Source: WTFY01 sp965220895
Lineage (GTDB): Bacteria; Pseudomonadota; Gammaproteobacteria; UBA4575
Assembly: GCA_965220895.1 (NCBI GenBank)
Contig: OZ244850.1
Location: forward strand, 1,798,001-1,862,000
Length of the DNA stretch: 64,000 bases
Reading direction: 5' to 3'
The position numbers were made by a program, and so were the translations under genes. Of this stretch, positions 7,484 through 15,548 are shown piece by piece. How positions within the stretch are numbered: the first letter of the stretch is position 1; the number at the start of each line of letters is the position of its first letter. The notes under the pieces were generated by a model, which did not search any database, had not been told where the DNA came from, and saw only the letters and a program-made list of their open reading frames with translations.

Positions 7484-8500
7484 ATGAATATTTTTTATGA
7501 TAAAGACGCTGATCTTTCAGTGATCCGGGACAAGCAGGTGGCCATCGTGGGTTACGGTTCCCAGGGACACGCGCATGCGAACAATCTGCAGGATTCGGGC
7601 GTGACCGTCACGGTGGGGCTGCGCGAGGGGTCTTCGTCTTTTGCCAAGGCGGAACAGGCGGGGGTCCATGCCGTGTCCATCGAAGACGCTGTGGCGGGTG
7701 CCGATGTCGTCATGGTGCTGGCCCCCGATGAGCACCAGAGCAAGCTGTACAAGGAGAGCATCGAGCCGAACATACGCCAGGGCGCCACGCTGGCTTTCGC
7801 ACACGGATTCAACATCCACTTCGAAAGAATCACCCCGCGGGAAGACCTGGACGTGATCATGATCGCTCCCAAGGGCCCGGGCCACCTGGTGCGCTCGACC
7901 TATGTCCAGGACGGTGGAGTGCCTACCTTGATCGCGGTCTTCCAGGATGCGTCGGGCAACGCCAAAAGCACGGCCCTGTCCTATGCCTCGGCCAATGGCG
8001 GCGGACGTGCCGGGATCATCGAGACCACCTTCAAGGAGGAAACCGAAACCGATCTGTTCGGTGAGCAGGCGGTCTTGTGCGGGGGCGCGACAGCGCTCGT
8101 GCAGGCGGGATTTGAAGTGCTGGTGGAGGCCGGATACGCACCCGAGATGGCGTACTTTGAATGTCTGCACGAACTGAAGCTCATCGTGGACCTGATGTAT
8201 GAAGGCGGTATTGCCAACATGCGCTATTCGATATCCAACACGGCCGAGTACGGCGATCTGACACGCGGGCCCAGGGTCATCGATGACGACACCCGGGCGG
8301 AAATGAAGCGGATCCTGGCACAGGTCCAGTCCGGCGAGTTCGCACGGGAATTCATCGACGAGATTGAGTCCGGTGGAGCCAACCTGCAAAGCTTGCGCGA
8401 ACAGGGGCGTCAGCATCCCATCGAGAAGGTCGGTGGCGAGTTGCGCGACATGATGCCCTGGATCAAGTCCAACAAGATTGTAGATCAAAGCAAGAACTAG
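7484..8500 (+). CDS. ilvC: Ketol-acid reductoisomerase
   Basis: This 338-residue class I enzyme converts acetolactate or acetohydroxybutyrate to the dihydroxy acids of valine and isoleucine synthesis, using NADPH and Mg. The Rossmann motif GYGSQGHA lies near residues 24-31. The C-terminal knotted domain carries acidic metal ligands in the stretch GEQAVLCGG...EAGYAPEMAYFECLHELK. The length is typical of the short class. GGAGAA stands eight bases before the ATG. It is second in the ilvN-ilvC-psd-pssA-leuA series. Confidence 0.97.
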   Translation: MNIFYDKDADLSVIRDKQVAIVGYGSQGHAHANNLQDSGVTVTVGLREGSSSFAKAEQAGVHAVSIEDAVAGADVVMVLAPDEHQSKLYKESIEPNIRQGATLAFAHGFNIHFERITPREDLDVIMIAPKGPGHLVRSTYVQDGGVPTLIAVFQDASGNAKSTALSYASANGGGRAGIIETTFKEETETDLFGEQAVLCGGATALVQAGFEVLVEAGYAPEMAYFECLHELKLIVDLMYEGGIANMRYSISNTAEYGDLTRGPRVIDDDTRAEMKRILAQVQSGEFAREFIDEIESGGANLQSLREQGRQHPIEKVGGELRDMMPWIKSNKIVDQSKN

Positions 8501-8542
8501 GCCTGCGGTTTGCATAACATGTCCATGTTATGACCGACTCCG

Positions 8543-9178
8543 ATGATCCCCATTGCTAGAGAAGCGCAGCTCGTGCTGCTGGCGCTGGGGATGGCCGTGG
8601 CCATGTCCCAGTACCTGTTCGGGTTTTTCGCAGTCTGGCCGTTTTGGCTGATGTTCGCGGTCCTGCTGGTCCTGTTCCGGGATTTCAGGCGCACCATTCC
8701 CGCGATTCCCCTGGCCGTGGTCAGCCCGGTAGACGGGCGAATCACGGACATCAAGGATGCGGTCCACGATCCGTACCTGAAGCGTACGGCCCAGTCGGTC
8801 AGCCTGCGACAGTCCTCGCTTGGCGAGTTCAATGTACACAGCCCGATCGAGGGCAAGGTGCAGAATCTCTGGGTACGCTCTGCTGCAAGGCATGCCGAAT
8901 CCGAGCTTGCGGCATGGGTGCAAACGGATGAACTTGACGATGTCGTGATGGTGGCCGATCTGAGTTCCGCACTGCGCCATGCCATTTGCCACATCAGCGC
9001 GGGCGAGAAACTGGGGCAGGGACAGCGCTGCGGGCTCATGGCCTTTGCCTGTGAAGTCGTGATCTACCTGCCCCTGACGAGCAGCGTACAGGTCGGGGTG
9101 GATCAGTCGGTTCGCGCCGGCAGTGATAAACTGGCAGAATTCGTACATGAGGCAAAGCCGTCATCTGCTGACCCATGA
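8543..9178 (+). CDS. Phosphatidylserine decarboxylase-like protein lacking the pyruvoyl serine
   Basis: This 211-residue protein aligns over its whole length with the short proteobacterial phosphatidylserine decarboxylase: an N-terminal membrane segment (residues 8-45), SPVDGRITDI, DPYLKR, FNVHSPIEGKV and a C-terminal IYLPL. Known enzymes self-cleave at Gly-Ser in FGSRVDVYLP to make the pyruvoyl cofactor. Here the same place reads FACEVVIYLP, so Gly-Ser is Ala-Cys and the following Arg and Asp are Glu and Val. Three residues around the conserved VHxNRxPxxG motif are also missing. Cleavage at Cys cannot be excluded, but a decarboxylase-dead protein is more likely. It overlaps pssA by ATGA, as in clusters where both make phosphatidylethanolamine, so the neighbourhood is conserved and the active site is not. 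Confidence 0.8.
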   Translation: MIPIAREAQLVLLALGMAVAMSQYLFGFFAVWPFWLMFAVLLVLFRDFRRTIPAIPLAVVSPVDGRITDIKDAVHDPYLKRTAQSVSLRQSSLGEFNVHSPIEGKVQNLWVRSAARHAESELAAWVQTDELDDVVMVADLSSALRHAICHISAGEKLGQGQRCGLMAFACEVVIYLPLTSSVQVGVDQSVRAGSDKLAEFVHEAKPSSADP

Positions 9179-9954
9179 ACAGACCAGAAAAAAAATTGCG
9201 CAAGGGCATCTACCTGTTGCCGAACCTGTTTACCACCGGTTCGCTGTTTGCCGGCTTCTATGCAATCGTTGCGGCCACGTCGGACCTGTTTGACCAGGCG
9301 GCCATCGCCATCATTGTCGCCCTGTTTCTGGATTTCTTTGACGGAAGAATCGCACGCCTGACCCATACCACCAGCAAGTTCGGCGCACAATACGACAGCC
9401 TGTCCGACATGGTGTCCTTTGGCGTGGCGCCCGCGCTCGTCGTCTATGAGTGGGCGCTGATTCACTTCGGGGCCTTTCCCTGGATCTGGTCAAAACTGGG
9501 ATGGCTTGGGGCATTTTTCTATACCGCGGCCGCGGCCTTGCGCCTGGCGCGGTTCAACGCCCGTGTGACGGTGGTCAGCAAACGCTATTTCCAGGGATTG
9601 CCAAGCCCCGCGGCGGCGGCGGCCCTGGTCGGATTTATCTGGGCCTGCCATGACATGCAGCTCTCCCGCGAGGACACGGCCATCGCCGCCCTGGTGGTGA
9701 CTGTCATTCTTGGCGCCCTCATGGTCAGTAACTTCACCTATCACAGCTTCAAGGATATCAGTCTCGTGGACCGCATCCCCTACATCGTGATGCTGGCGGT
9801 GGTGCTCGGCTTTATCCTGGTATCGATCGACCCGCCGAAGCTGGTATTCATCGTATTCGCCCTGTATGCGCTGTCCGGGCCCGTCATCTATATCGTTCGC
9901 CTGAAACGAAAACGCGGCGCACGCACTGCCGTGAATGTCGAAAACCAGCCGTAA
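9175..9954 (+). CDS. pssA: CDP-diacylglycerol-serine O-phosphatidyltransferase
   Basis: This 259-residue integral membrane enzyme makes phosphatidylserine from CDP-diacylglycerol and serine. The CDP-alcohol phosphotransferase motif is complete: DGRIAR, then G at the expected spacing, then QYDSLSD (about residues 57-83), which supplies the metal-binding aspartates. Six to eight hydrophobic helices are visible. The ATG overlaps the stop of the decarboxylase-like gene, implying translational coupling. It is the last gene before the leuA leader. Confidence 0.94.
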   Translation: MNRPEKKLRKGIYLLPNLFTTGSLFAGFYAIVAATSDLFDQAAIAIIVALFLDFFDGRIARLTHTTSKFGAQYDSLSDMVSFGVAPALVVYEWALIHFGAFPWIWSKLGWLGAFFYTAAAALRLARFNARVTVVSKRYFQGLPSPAAAAALVGFIWACHDMQLSREDTAIAALVVTVILGALMVSNFTYHSFKDISLVDRIPYIVMLAVVLGFILVSIDPPKLVFIVFALYALSGPVIYIVRLKRKRGARTAVNVENQP

Positions 9955-9993
9955 TTCCTGGAATAGGGTCCACGCTTGGATTCTGGATTGCAG

Positions 9994-10023
9994 TTGACGG
10001 GTTGGCGTATTTTCTGGGAGAAT
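9994..10023 (+). promoter_or_regulatory. Possible promoter for the leuA leader transcript
   Basis: TTGACG at 9994-9999 matches a -35 hexamer in five of six bases. GAGAAT at 10018-10023, 18 bases further on, is a weaker -10 (four of six). It lies 25 bases before the leader-peptide start. Plausible but weak. Confidence 0.3.
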
Positions 10024-10048
10024 CCGCGGAATTAGGCAGCTTACGGAC

Positions 10049-10144
10049 ATGAACGGGACATTCAAGCATACCGCAACGACTGCAGTTCCAGTCTTTGGAC
10101 CTGCGGGTGCGTACTGCCTTTCACTTCTCCTGCTGCCGCAGTAG
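10049..10144 (+). CDS. Putative leucine-rich leader peptide of leuA
   Basis: An ATG at 10049 opens a 31-residue frame ending in CLSLLLLPQ, with five leucine codons among the last eight sense codons (CTT, CTT, CTC, CTG, CTG). The stop codon lies inside a perfect 6-bp hairpin (10134-10149). A terminator-like hairpin with a run of T follows at 10208-10232, just before the leuA ribosome-binding site. This is the layout of leucine attenuation: stalling at scarce leucyl-tRNA would change the fold and let transcription reach leuA. No biochemical proof; the inference rests on layout and codon content. Confidence 0.65.
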   Translation: MNGTFKHTATTAVPVFGPAGAYCLSLLLLPQ

Positions 10145-10149
10145 CGGCA
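10134..10149 (+). promoter_or_regulatory. Attenuator hairpin overlapping the leader stop codon
   Basis: TGCCGC-AGTA-GCGGCA forms a perfect 6-bp stem with a 4-base loop. It spans the leader peptide's last leucine and proline codons and its stop, where ribosome position would decide whether it forms. Confidence 0.6.
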
Positions 10150-10207
10150 CGACCTGACCCTGGCGAGGCTAAACGCATCATCCATTCATTTATCCAGAGA
10201 TTTCCAT

Positions 10208-10232
10208 ACGAGCTTCGACTCGTGAAATTTTT
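10208..10232 (+). terminator. Candidate attenuator terminator before leuA
   Basis: ACGAG-CTTCGA-CTCGT is a 5-bp stem with a six-base loop, followed after GAAA by five T. It lies 18 bases before the leuA start. The stem is short for a strong intrinsic terminator, which suits a leaky, regulated site. Confidence 0.45.
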
Positions 10233-10249
10233 GTTGCAGCGGGAGACAC

Positions 10250-11794
10250 ATGGTGAGCAGGGACAAACTTAAGATTTTTGATACGACACTGCGGGACGGG
10301 GAGCAAAGCCCGGGCGCCTCGATGACGCGCGATGAGAAGATACGCATCGCCAAGTCACTGGAGCGCATGCGCGTGGATATCATCGAGGTCGGCTTTCCGA
10401 CGGCGAGCGTGGGTGATTTTGAAGCCGTGCAGGCGGTGGCCAGGGTGGTCAAGGACAGTACCATCTGTGGTCTCGCGCGTGCACTCAAAGGCGACATCGA
10501 GCGTGCCAGCGAAGCCCTGAAGCCCGCGGCGTCTGCCAGGATTCATACCTTCATCGCGACTTCGCCGATTCACATGCAGCGCAAGCTGCGCATGACCGAG
10601 GACCAGGTCATCGAGCAGGCCGTTTCGGCCGTCAAATTGGCCAGGCAGTACACGGATGACGTCGAGTTTTCCCCGGAGGATGCCGGGCGTTCCGAATTCG
10701 ATTTCCTGTGCCGGGTCATCGAGAAGGCGATCGAGGCCGGAGCCGGGACCATCAATATTCCGGATACGGTGGGCTACAACATCCCGCATCAGTTTGGCGA
10801 CCTGGTGGGTCGCCTGATCGAGAATATTCCTGCTTCGGACCAGGTGACCTTTTCCGTTCACTGCCACAACGACCTGGGACTCGCCTCGGCCAATTCCCTG
10901 TCGGCGGTGCTCAAAGGCGCACGCCAGGTGGAGTGTACGATCAACGGTCTGGGCGAACGTGCAGGCAACGCCTCCCTGGAGGAGATCGTCATGACCGTGC
11001 ATACACGCCAGGATGTGTTTCCATGCATCACGGGACTGGACACCACGCAGATCGTGCCGACCTCGCGCATGGTCTCAACGATCACGGGTTTTCCGGTGCA
11101 GCCCAACAAGGCGATCGTCGGTGCCAATGCCTTCGCGCATGAGGCAGGCATCCACCAGGATGGCGTGCTCAAGGCCCGCGAGACATATGAAATCATGCGT
11201 GCCGAGGACGTCGGCTGGGCCTCGAACAAGATCGTGCTCGGCAAGCACTCGGGCCGCAATGCATTTCGCACACGCCTGGATGAGCTGGGTATCACTTTCG
11301 ACACGGAGGAAGAGCTCAACAATGCCTTTGCAAACTTCAAGGGCCTGGCGGACCGCAAGCACGAGATCTACGATGAGGACCTGCATGCCCTGGTTTCCGA
11401 TACGAGTTTCGACAACGACGAGTACTGGAAGCTTGTATCGTTGACGGCCCATTCGGAGACCGGTGAAACGCCAAGCGCGCAGGTCATCCTGCAAGTGGAT
11501 GGCGAGGAGAAAACGGCCCTTGCCAGCGGCGGCGGCCCGGTCGATGCGACATTTTGCGCCATCGAGGAAATCGTCGACAGCCAGGCTCAGCTGCAGCTGT
11601 ATTCGGTGAACAACATCACCACGGGTACGGATGCCCAGGGCGAGGTCACGGTGCGCCTGCACAAGTCCGGGAGGATCGTCAACGGACATGGCGCGGACAC
11701 CGACATTATCATGGCTTCGGCCAAAGCCTATCTGCACGCACTCAACCGGCTTGCCATCCCGGAGCAGCGCGCGCATCCACAGCATGACGTATGA
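10250..11794 (+). CDS. leuA: 2-isopropylmalate synthase
   Basis: This 514-residue enzyme condenses acetyl-CoA with 2-oxoisovalerate, the first committed step of leucine synthesis. The N-terminal TIM barrel begins KIFDTTLRDGEQSPGASM (metal-binding Asp and catalytic Arg) and contains SVHCHNDLGLASANSL with the HxH metal site and NGLGERAGNASLEE. The C-terminal 120 residues form the leucine-binding regulatory domain. The length matches the bacterial enzyme. GGGAGA precedes the ATG. Upstream lies a probable leucine attenuator, so both transcription and activity appear leucine-controlled. Confidence 0.96.
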   Translation: MVSRDKLKIFDTTLRDGEQSPGASMTRDEKIRIAKSLERMRVDIIEVGFPTASVGDFEAVQAVARVVKDSTICGLARALKGDIERASEALKPAASARIHTFIATSPIHMQRKLRMTEDQVIEQAVSAVKLARQYTDDVEFSPEDAGRSEFDFLCRVIEKAIEAGAGTINIPDTVGYNIPHQFGDLVGRLIENIPASDQVTFSVHCHNDLGLASANSLSAVLKGARQVECTINGLGERAGNASLEEIVMTVHTRQDVFPCITGLDTTQIVPTSRMVSTITGFPVQPNKAIVGANAFAHEAGIHQDGVLKARETYEIMRAEDVGWASNKIVLGKHSGRNAFRTRLDELGITFDTEEELNNAFANFKGLADRKHEIYDEDLHALVSDTSFDNDEYWKLVSLTAHSETGETPSAQVILQVDGEEKTALASGGGPVDATFCAIEEIVDSQAQLQLYSVNNITTGTDAQGEVTVRLHKSGRIVNGHGADTDIIMASAKAYLHALNRLAIPEQRAHPQHDV

Positions 11795-12541
11795 ATGCCG
11801 GTGCCTGCGCTGATGGAAGAACAAAGGCGGCTGTATTACCTGGAGAAAATGGGGATCCAGGCCTGGGTACCCAGGACCGCCCAACAGGTAGACACCTCGA
11901 CCGGGCCCGATCCGGAGATCCCGGCTGAGCCGGCAAGGTCGCAAGAACAGCTCGATGTAGCTGCACGCGCGAGTCCGGTGGTGGCCGGTCTGGACGAACT
12001 CCAGAACGTGGTTGCGGCCTGTACCCTGTGTGCCCTGCACCGCACCCGCACGCAGACCGTGTTCGGATCGGGCAATCCCCGGGCCGACTGGCTCGTGGTC
12101 GGTGAGGCCCCGGGTTTCGAGGAGGATTGCCAGGGGCAGCCGTTTGTCGGGCGCGCGGGACAGCTTCTGACCAAAATGCTTCGTGCCATCGACCTTGAAC
12201 GCGAAGAGGTGTTCATTGCCAACATCCTGAAGTGCAGGCCCCCAGACAACCGGGATCCCCAGCCCCAGGAAATCGGACACTGCCTGTCCTACCTGAGGCA
12301 GCAGATCGAACTGATCCAGCCGAAAATCATCCTGGCGATGGGCCGGATCGCGGCCCAGTCCCTGCTGGATACGAACTCAGCGATCGGGCGCCTTCGCGGC
12401 ACCGAACAGTACTTTGCGGATACCGAGATCCCTGTCGTGGTCACCTATCATCCCGCGTACCTGTTGCGCAGCCCCCAGCAAAAGCGCAAGGCCTGGGAAG
12501 ACCTCCAGCGAGCGGTGCGAATCCGGGAGTCACGCCAATGA
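11795..12541 (+). CDS. Uracil-DNA glycosylase, family 4 type (Fe-S)
   Basis: This 248-residue protein removes uracil from DNA. Family 4 marks are visible: GEAPG (103-107) in motif A, and four cysteines placed to hold a [4Fe-4S] cluster (Cys76, Cys79, Cys147 in KCRPPDNRDP, Cys163). YHPAYLLR near the end is the family's C-terminal motif. Residues 1-60 form a variable linker. Start choice: ATG 11795 directly follows the leuA stop; ATG 11813 is a reasonable alternative. The gene runs into rimI through a very short frame, as a udg-rimI pair. Confidence 0.9.
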   Translation: MPVPALMEEQRRLYYLEKMGIQAWVPRTAQQVDTSTGPDPEIPAEPARSQEQLDVAARASPVVAGLDELQNVVAACTLCALHRTRTQTVFGSGNPRADWLVVGEAPGFEEDCQGQPFVGRAGQLLTKMLRAIDLEREEVFIANILKCRPPDNRDPQPQEIGHCLSYLRQQIELIQPKIILAMGRIAAQSLLDTNSAIGRLRGTEQYFADTEIPVVVTYHPAYLLRSPQQKRKAWEDLQRAVRIRESRQ

Positions 12542-12609
12542 GCCGAAAGACCGAACCTGTGGAGAACCCGGCAGTGTCGCAACCACCCGCGCTGCCCGCC
12601 CGGTCATGA
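12538..12609 (+). CDS. Possible 23-residue linking ORF between udg and rimI
   Basis: Its ATG overlaps the udg stop (ATGA at 12538-12541) and its TGA overlaps the rimI ATG (ATGA at 12606-12609). The peptide starts MSRKTEPVEN and is rich in Pro. The double overlap could couple translation of rimI to udg across the 64-base gap. It may be chance; there is no evidence for the peptide itself. Confidence 0.2.
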   Translation: MSRKTEPVENPAVSQPPALPARS

Positions 12610-13070
12610 GCGCAGCACTGAAACAGTCGGCTGGCAGCTTTCGCCGGATGACCGAGCAGGATTTGACGGCCGTCCTCGGCATCGAGCGGCGCAGTTACCA
12701 GTTTCCCTGGACCCGGAATATCTTCCTCGACTGCCTGCGTCATGGGCACTCTGCCTGGGTGCTGGAAACCGACCTTGGCATCATTGGCTACGGGGTGATG
12801 TCCGTGCTCGTGCAGGAGTGCCACCTCCTCAACCTGTGCATTGATCCTGATTGCCGGGGGCAGGGCAGGGGTCGGCAGTTGCTCGAGGAGCTGCTGATCA
12901 TCGCACGTGTCAACGAGGCCGATTCCGCATTTCTCGAGGTGCGCACTTCCAACTTCCAGGCCCTGTCCCTGTACCTTTCGGAAGGTTTCAGGGAAATCGG
13001 CACGCGCAGAAACTACTATCCGGCACAGCTGGGCCGGGAAGATGCCGTCATTCTTGCAAAAAGACTTTGA
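12606..13070 (+). CDS. rimI: Ribosomal protein S18-alanine N-acetyltransferase (GNAT)
   Basis: This 154-residue GNAT acetyltransferase starts at ATG 12606. The acetyl-CoA loop reads DPDCRGQGRGRQLLEELL (R/Q-x-x-G-x-G/A). FPWTRNIFLDCL near the N-terminus and LEVRTSNFQALSLYLSEGF, then RRNYY near the end, are RimI signatures. RimI acetylates the N-terminal alanine of ribosomal protein S18. A long in-frame extension upstream overlaps udg and is not conserved. prfC follows. Confidence 0.9.
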   Translation: MSAALKQSAGSFRRMTEQDLTAVLGIERRSYQFPWTRNIFLDCLRHGHSAWVLETDLGIIGYGVMSVLVQECHLLNLCIDPDCRGQGRGRQLLEELLIIARVNEADSAFLEVRTSNFQALSLYLSEGFREIGTRRNYYPAQLGREDAVILAKRL

Positions 13071-13158
13071 AGGGCACTGTAATGCGGCGAGTCTTTGAAC
13101 CACTGTACGAACTGAAAGCGCCATAACAGGACCTGTCTTCACCCCAGGAAAAGACTCC

Positions 13159-14775
13159 ATGAAGGATGACAGTTTTCTCAGCGAGGTCGACAAGAGGCGC
13201 ACCTTTGCCATCATCTCCCACCCGGATGCCGGCAAGACGACGATCACCGAAAAGCTATTACTGTTCGGCGGTGCCATCCAGCAGGCCGGGACGGTCAAGG
13301 GCCGCAAGGCCGCCCGTCACGCGGTTTCGGACTGGATGGAAATGGAAAAGCAGCGCGGTATATCGGTGACCAGTTCGGTCATGCAGTTCGCCTACAAGGA
13401 CTGCGTGGTGAACCTGCTGGACACCCCGGGGCATGCCGACTTTTCGGAGGACACCTACCGCACACTGACCGCAGTCGATTCCGTGCTGATGGTGATTGAC
13501 AATGCCAAGGGCGTGGAGGAGCGGACCATCAAGCTCATGGAAGTGTGCCGGTTGCGCAACACCCCGATCATGACGTTCATCAACAAGATGGACCGCAACG
13601 GGCGCGAGCCCATCGAACTGCTGGATGAGGTCGAGCAGGTACTGAAAATCAGGTGTGCACCGGTGACCTGGCCGATCGGCATGGGCAAGCTCTTCAAGGG
13701 AGTCTTCGATCTGCTCAATGACTCGGTGCATCTTTACGATGCACAGCATGGTGGCAGGGTCTTGCAGGGTGAGGTGGTCGAGGGTTTGCACAATCCGCAG
13801 CTGGATGAGCGGATTGGCGAGCAGGCACAGCCGCTGCGCGATGAGATTGAACTGGTGCAGGGGGCGAGCCACGAATTCGACCATCAGGCGTACCTCGATG
13901 GCGAGCTGACCCCGGTGTTTTTCGGATCTGCGATCAACAATTTCGGGATCGCCGAGCTGCTGGATCGATTTGTCAGGTATGCGCCGGCCCCGCAGCCAAG
14001 GACCGTCAGCCGTCCCGGCAGACCGCCCCGGGACCTGGATGCCAACGAGGAGAAATTTTCAGGCTTTGTTTTCAAGATCCAGGCCAACATGGACCCCAAT
14101 CACCGCGACCGGCTGGCCTTTTTGCGGGTATGTTCGGGCAGCTTTCACAAGGGCATGAAGCTGCAGCATGTGCGCATGGACCGGGACATCAAGGTTAACG
14201 GCGCACTGGCATTCGTGGCCTCGAACCGGGAACAGGTGGAGCGGGCCTATCCCGGGGACATCATCGGCCTGCATAATCACGGCACGATCCGGATCGGGGA
14301 TGCCTTCACGCAGGGCGAAAAACTGGCCTTCAGCGGGATTCCGAGTTTTGCCCCGGAACTTTTCAGGCGGGCCTTCCTGGAAGAGCCCTTAAAGATCAAG
14401 GCCTTAAATAAAGGACTTACTCAACTTTGCGAGGAAGGAGCGACCCAGCTGTTTCGACCGCAGGCCAGCAACGAGCTGATCCTCGGTGCGGTCGGTGCCC
14501 TGCAGTTCGATATGGTCCAGCATCGCCTCAGGCATGAATACGAGGTCGACTGCCGGTTTGACCAGGTCAACATTCAGACGGCACGCTGGGTAGCATGCGA
14601 TGATCCCGACAGGCTGCTTGAATTCAAGCACAAGCTGGCCGTCCACTTGGCCGTGGACCATGGCAATGAACTAGTGTATATGGCACCTTCGCGTGTCAAC
14701 CTGCAAATCGTCATGGAGAAGTGGCCGGATATCGAATTTCGTACAACGCGTGAGCATGCAGGAGCGATCAACTGA
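13159..14775 (+). CDS. prfC: Peptide chain release factor 3
   Basis: This 538-residue translational GTPase recycles RF1 and RF2 after termination. The G motifs are clear: SHPDAGKTT (P-loop, near residue 21), RGISVTSS (switch I), DTPGHADF and NKMDR. The length and the C-terminal domains match E. coli RF3 (529). The ATG at 13159 follows an 88-base gap after rimI. cmoA follows after 38 bases. Confidence 0.96.
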   Translation: MKDDSFLSEVDKRRTFAIISHPDAGKTTITEKLLLFGGAIQQAGTVKGRKAARHAVSDWMEMEKQRGISVTSSVMQFAYKDCVVNLLDTPGHADFSEDTYRTLTAVDSVLMVIDNAKGVEERTIKLMEVCRLRNTPIMTFINKMDRNGREPIELLDEVEQVLKIRCAPVTWPIGMGKLFKGVFDLLNDSVHLYDAQHGGRVLQGEVVEGLHNPQLDERIGEQAQPLRDEIELVQGASHEFDHQAYLDGELTPVFFGSAINNFGIAELLDRFVRYAPAPQPRTVSRPGRPPRDLDANEEKFSGFVFKIQANMDPNHRDRLAFLRVCSGSFHKGMKLQHVRMDRDIKVNGALAFVASNREQVERAYPGDIIGLHNHGTIRIGDAFTQGEKLAFSGIPSFAPELFRRAFLEEPLKIKALNKGLTQLCEEGATQLFRPQASNELILGAVGALQFDMVQHRLRHEYEVDCRFDQVNIQTARWVACDDPDRLLEFKHKLAVHLAVDHGNELVYMAPSRVNLQIVMEKWPDIEFRTTREHAGAIN

Positions 14776-14813
14776 CGCCACAATCCGCGCTTTAACCCCT
14801 GGAACCAGTACCT

Positions 14814-15548
14814 ATGCCTTCTTCGAAAAAAGACCACATCTATCAGCAAAAACACACCGCGCCGGGTGATTTCGTTTTCGACGAGGCCGTCGCCGGGGTC
14901 TTCGAGGACATGATTGTGCGTTCCGTTCCCGGGTATGAGGTGGTCCATCGGCTGTTGCGGGTCGTGGCCAGGAAGTTCGTCACAAAGGGCAGCTCGGTCT
15001 ATGATCTCGGCTGTTCGCTGGGGGCGGCATCCTTCAGTGTTTGCGAGGCGATCCCGCATGCCAGTGTGAACGTGATCGCCGTCGACAACTCCAAGGCCAT
15101 GATTCATCGGCTGCAGCAAAGGCTCGACGCGCAGCACCCGGATGCACGCATCAAACCGGTGTGCGCGGATATTACCGAGGTCGAGATCCAGGACGCCTCC
15201 CTTGCCATTCTCAATTACACCTTGCAGTTCGTCGATCCGGCACGACGTGATTCTCTCATCCAGAAAATTTATTCGGGATTGCGCCAGGATGCAGCCTTGC
15301 TGCTGTCCGAAAAAATCCGGTACGCGGACCGCGACGAGGATGCCCGGATGCAAGGCCTGTACGAGAAATTCAAGCAGGGGCAGCACTACAGCGCCCTTGA
15401 AATCGCCCGCAAAAGGGAGGCGCTTGAGAACGTCCTGATCCGTGACACCCATGAGCAGCACCGGTCGCGGCTGTACCGTGCCGGCTTCTCCCGGGTCTTC
15501 GCCTTGATGCAGCACCTCAATTTCGTCACCTATCTGGCGATCAAGTGA
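14814..15548 (+). CDS. cmoA: Carboxy-S-adenosyl-L-methionine synthase
   Basis: This 244-residue SAM-binding protein converts S-adenosylmethionine and prephenate to carboxy-SAM, used to modify U34 of tRNAs. The Rossmann motif VYDLGCSLGAASF, the VDNSKAM acidic loop and LNYTLQFV agree with CmoA (247 residues in E. coli). It overlaps cmoB by four bases, so the two are translationally coupled and act in sequence. Confidence 0.95.
   Translation: MPSSKKDHIYQQKHTAPGDFVFDEAVAGVFEDMIVRSVPGYEVVHRLLRVVARKFVTKGSSVYDLGCSLGAASFSVCEAIPHASVNVIAVDNSKAMIHRLQQRLDAQHPDARIKPVCADITEVEIQDASLAILNYTLQFVDPARRDSLIQKIYSGLRQDAALLLSEKIRYADRDEDARMQGLYEKFKQGQHYSALEIARKREALENVLIRDTHEQHRSRLYRAGFSRVFALMQHLNFVTYLAIK

Noticed and set aside
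11075..12280. 401-codon minus-strand open frame across leuA and udg
   Set aside because: Antisense to two well-supported genes, spans their boundary and has no recognisable motif.
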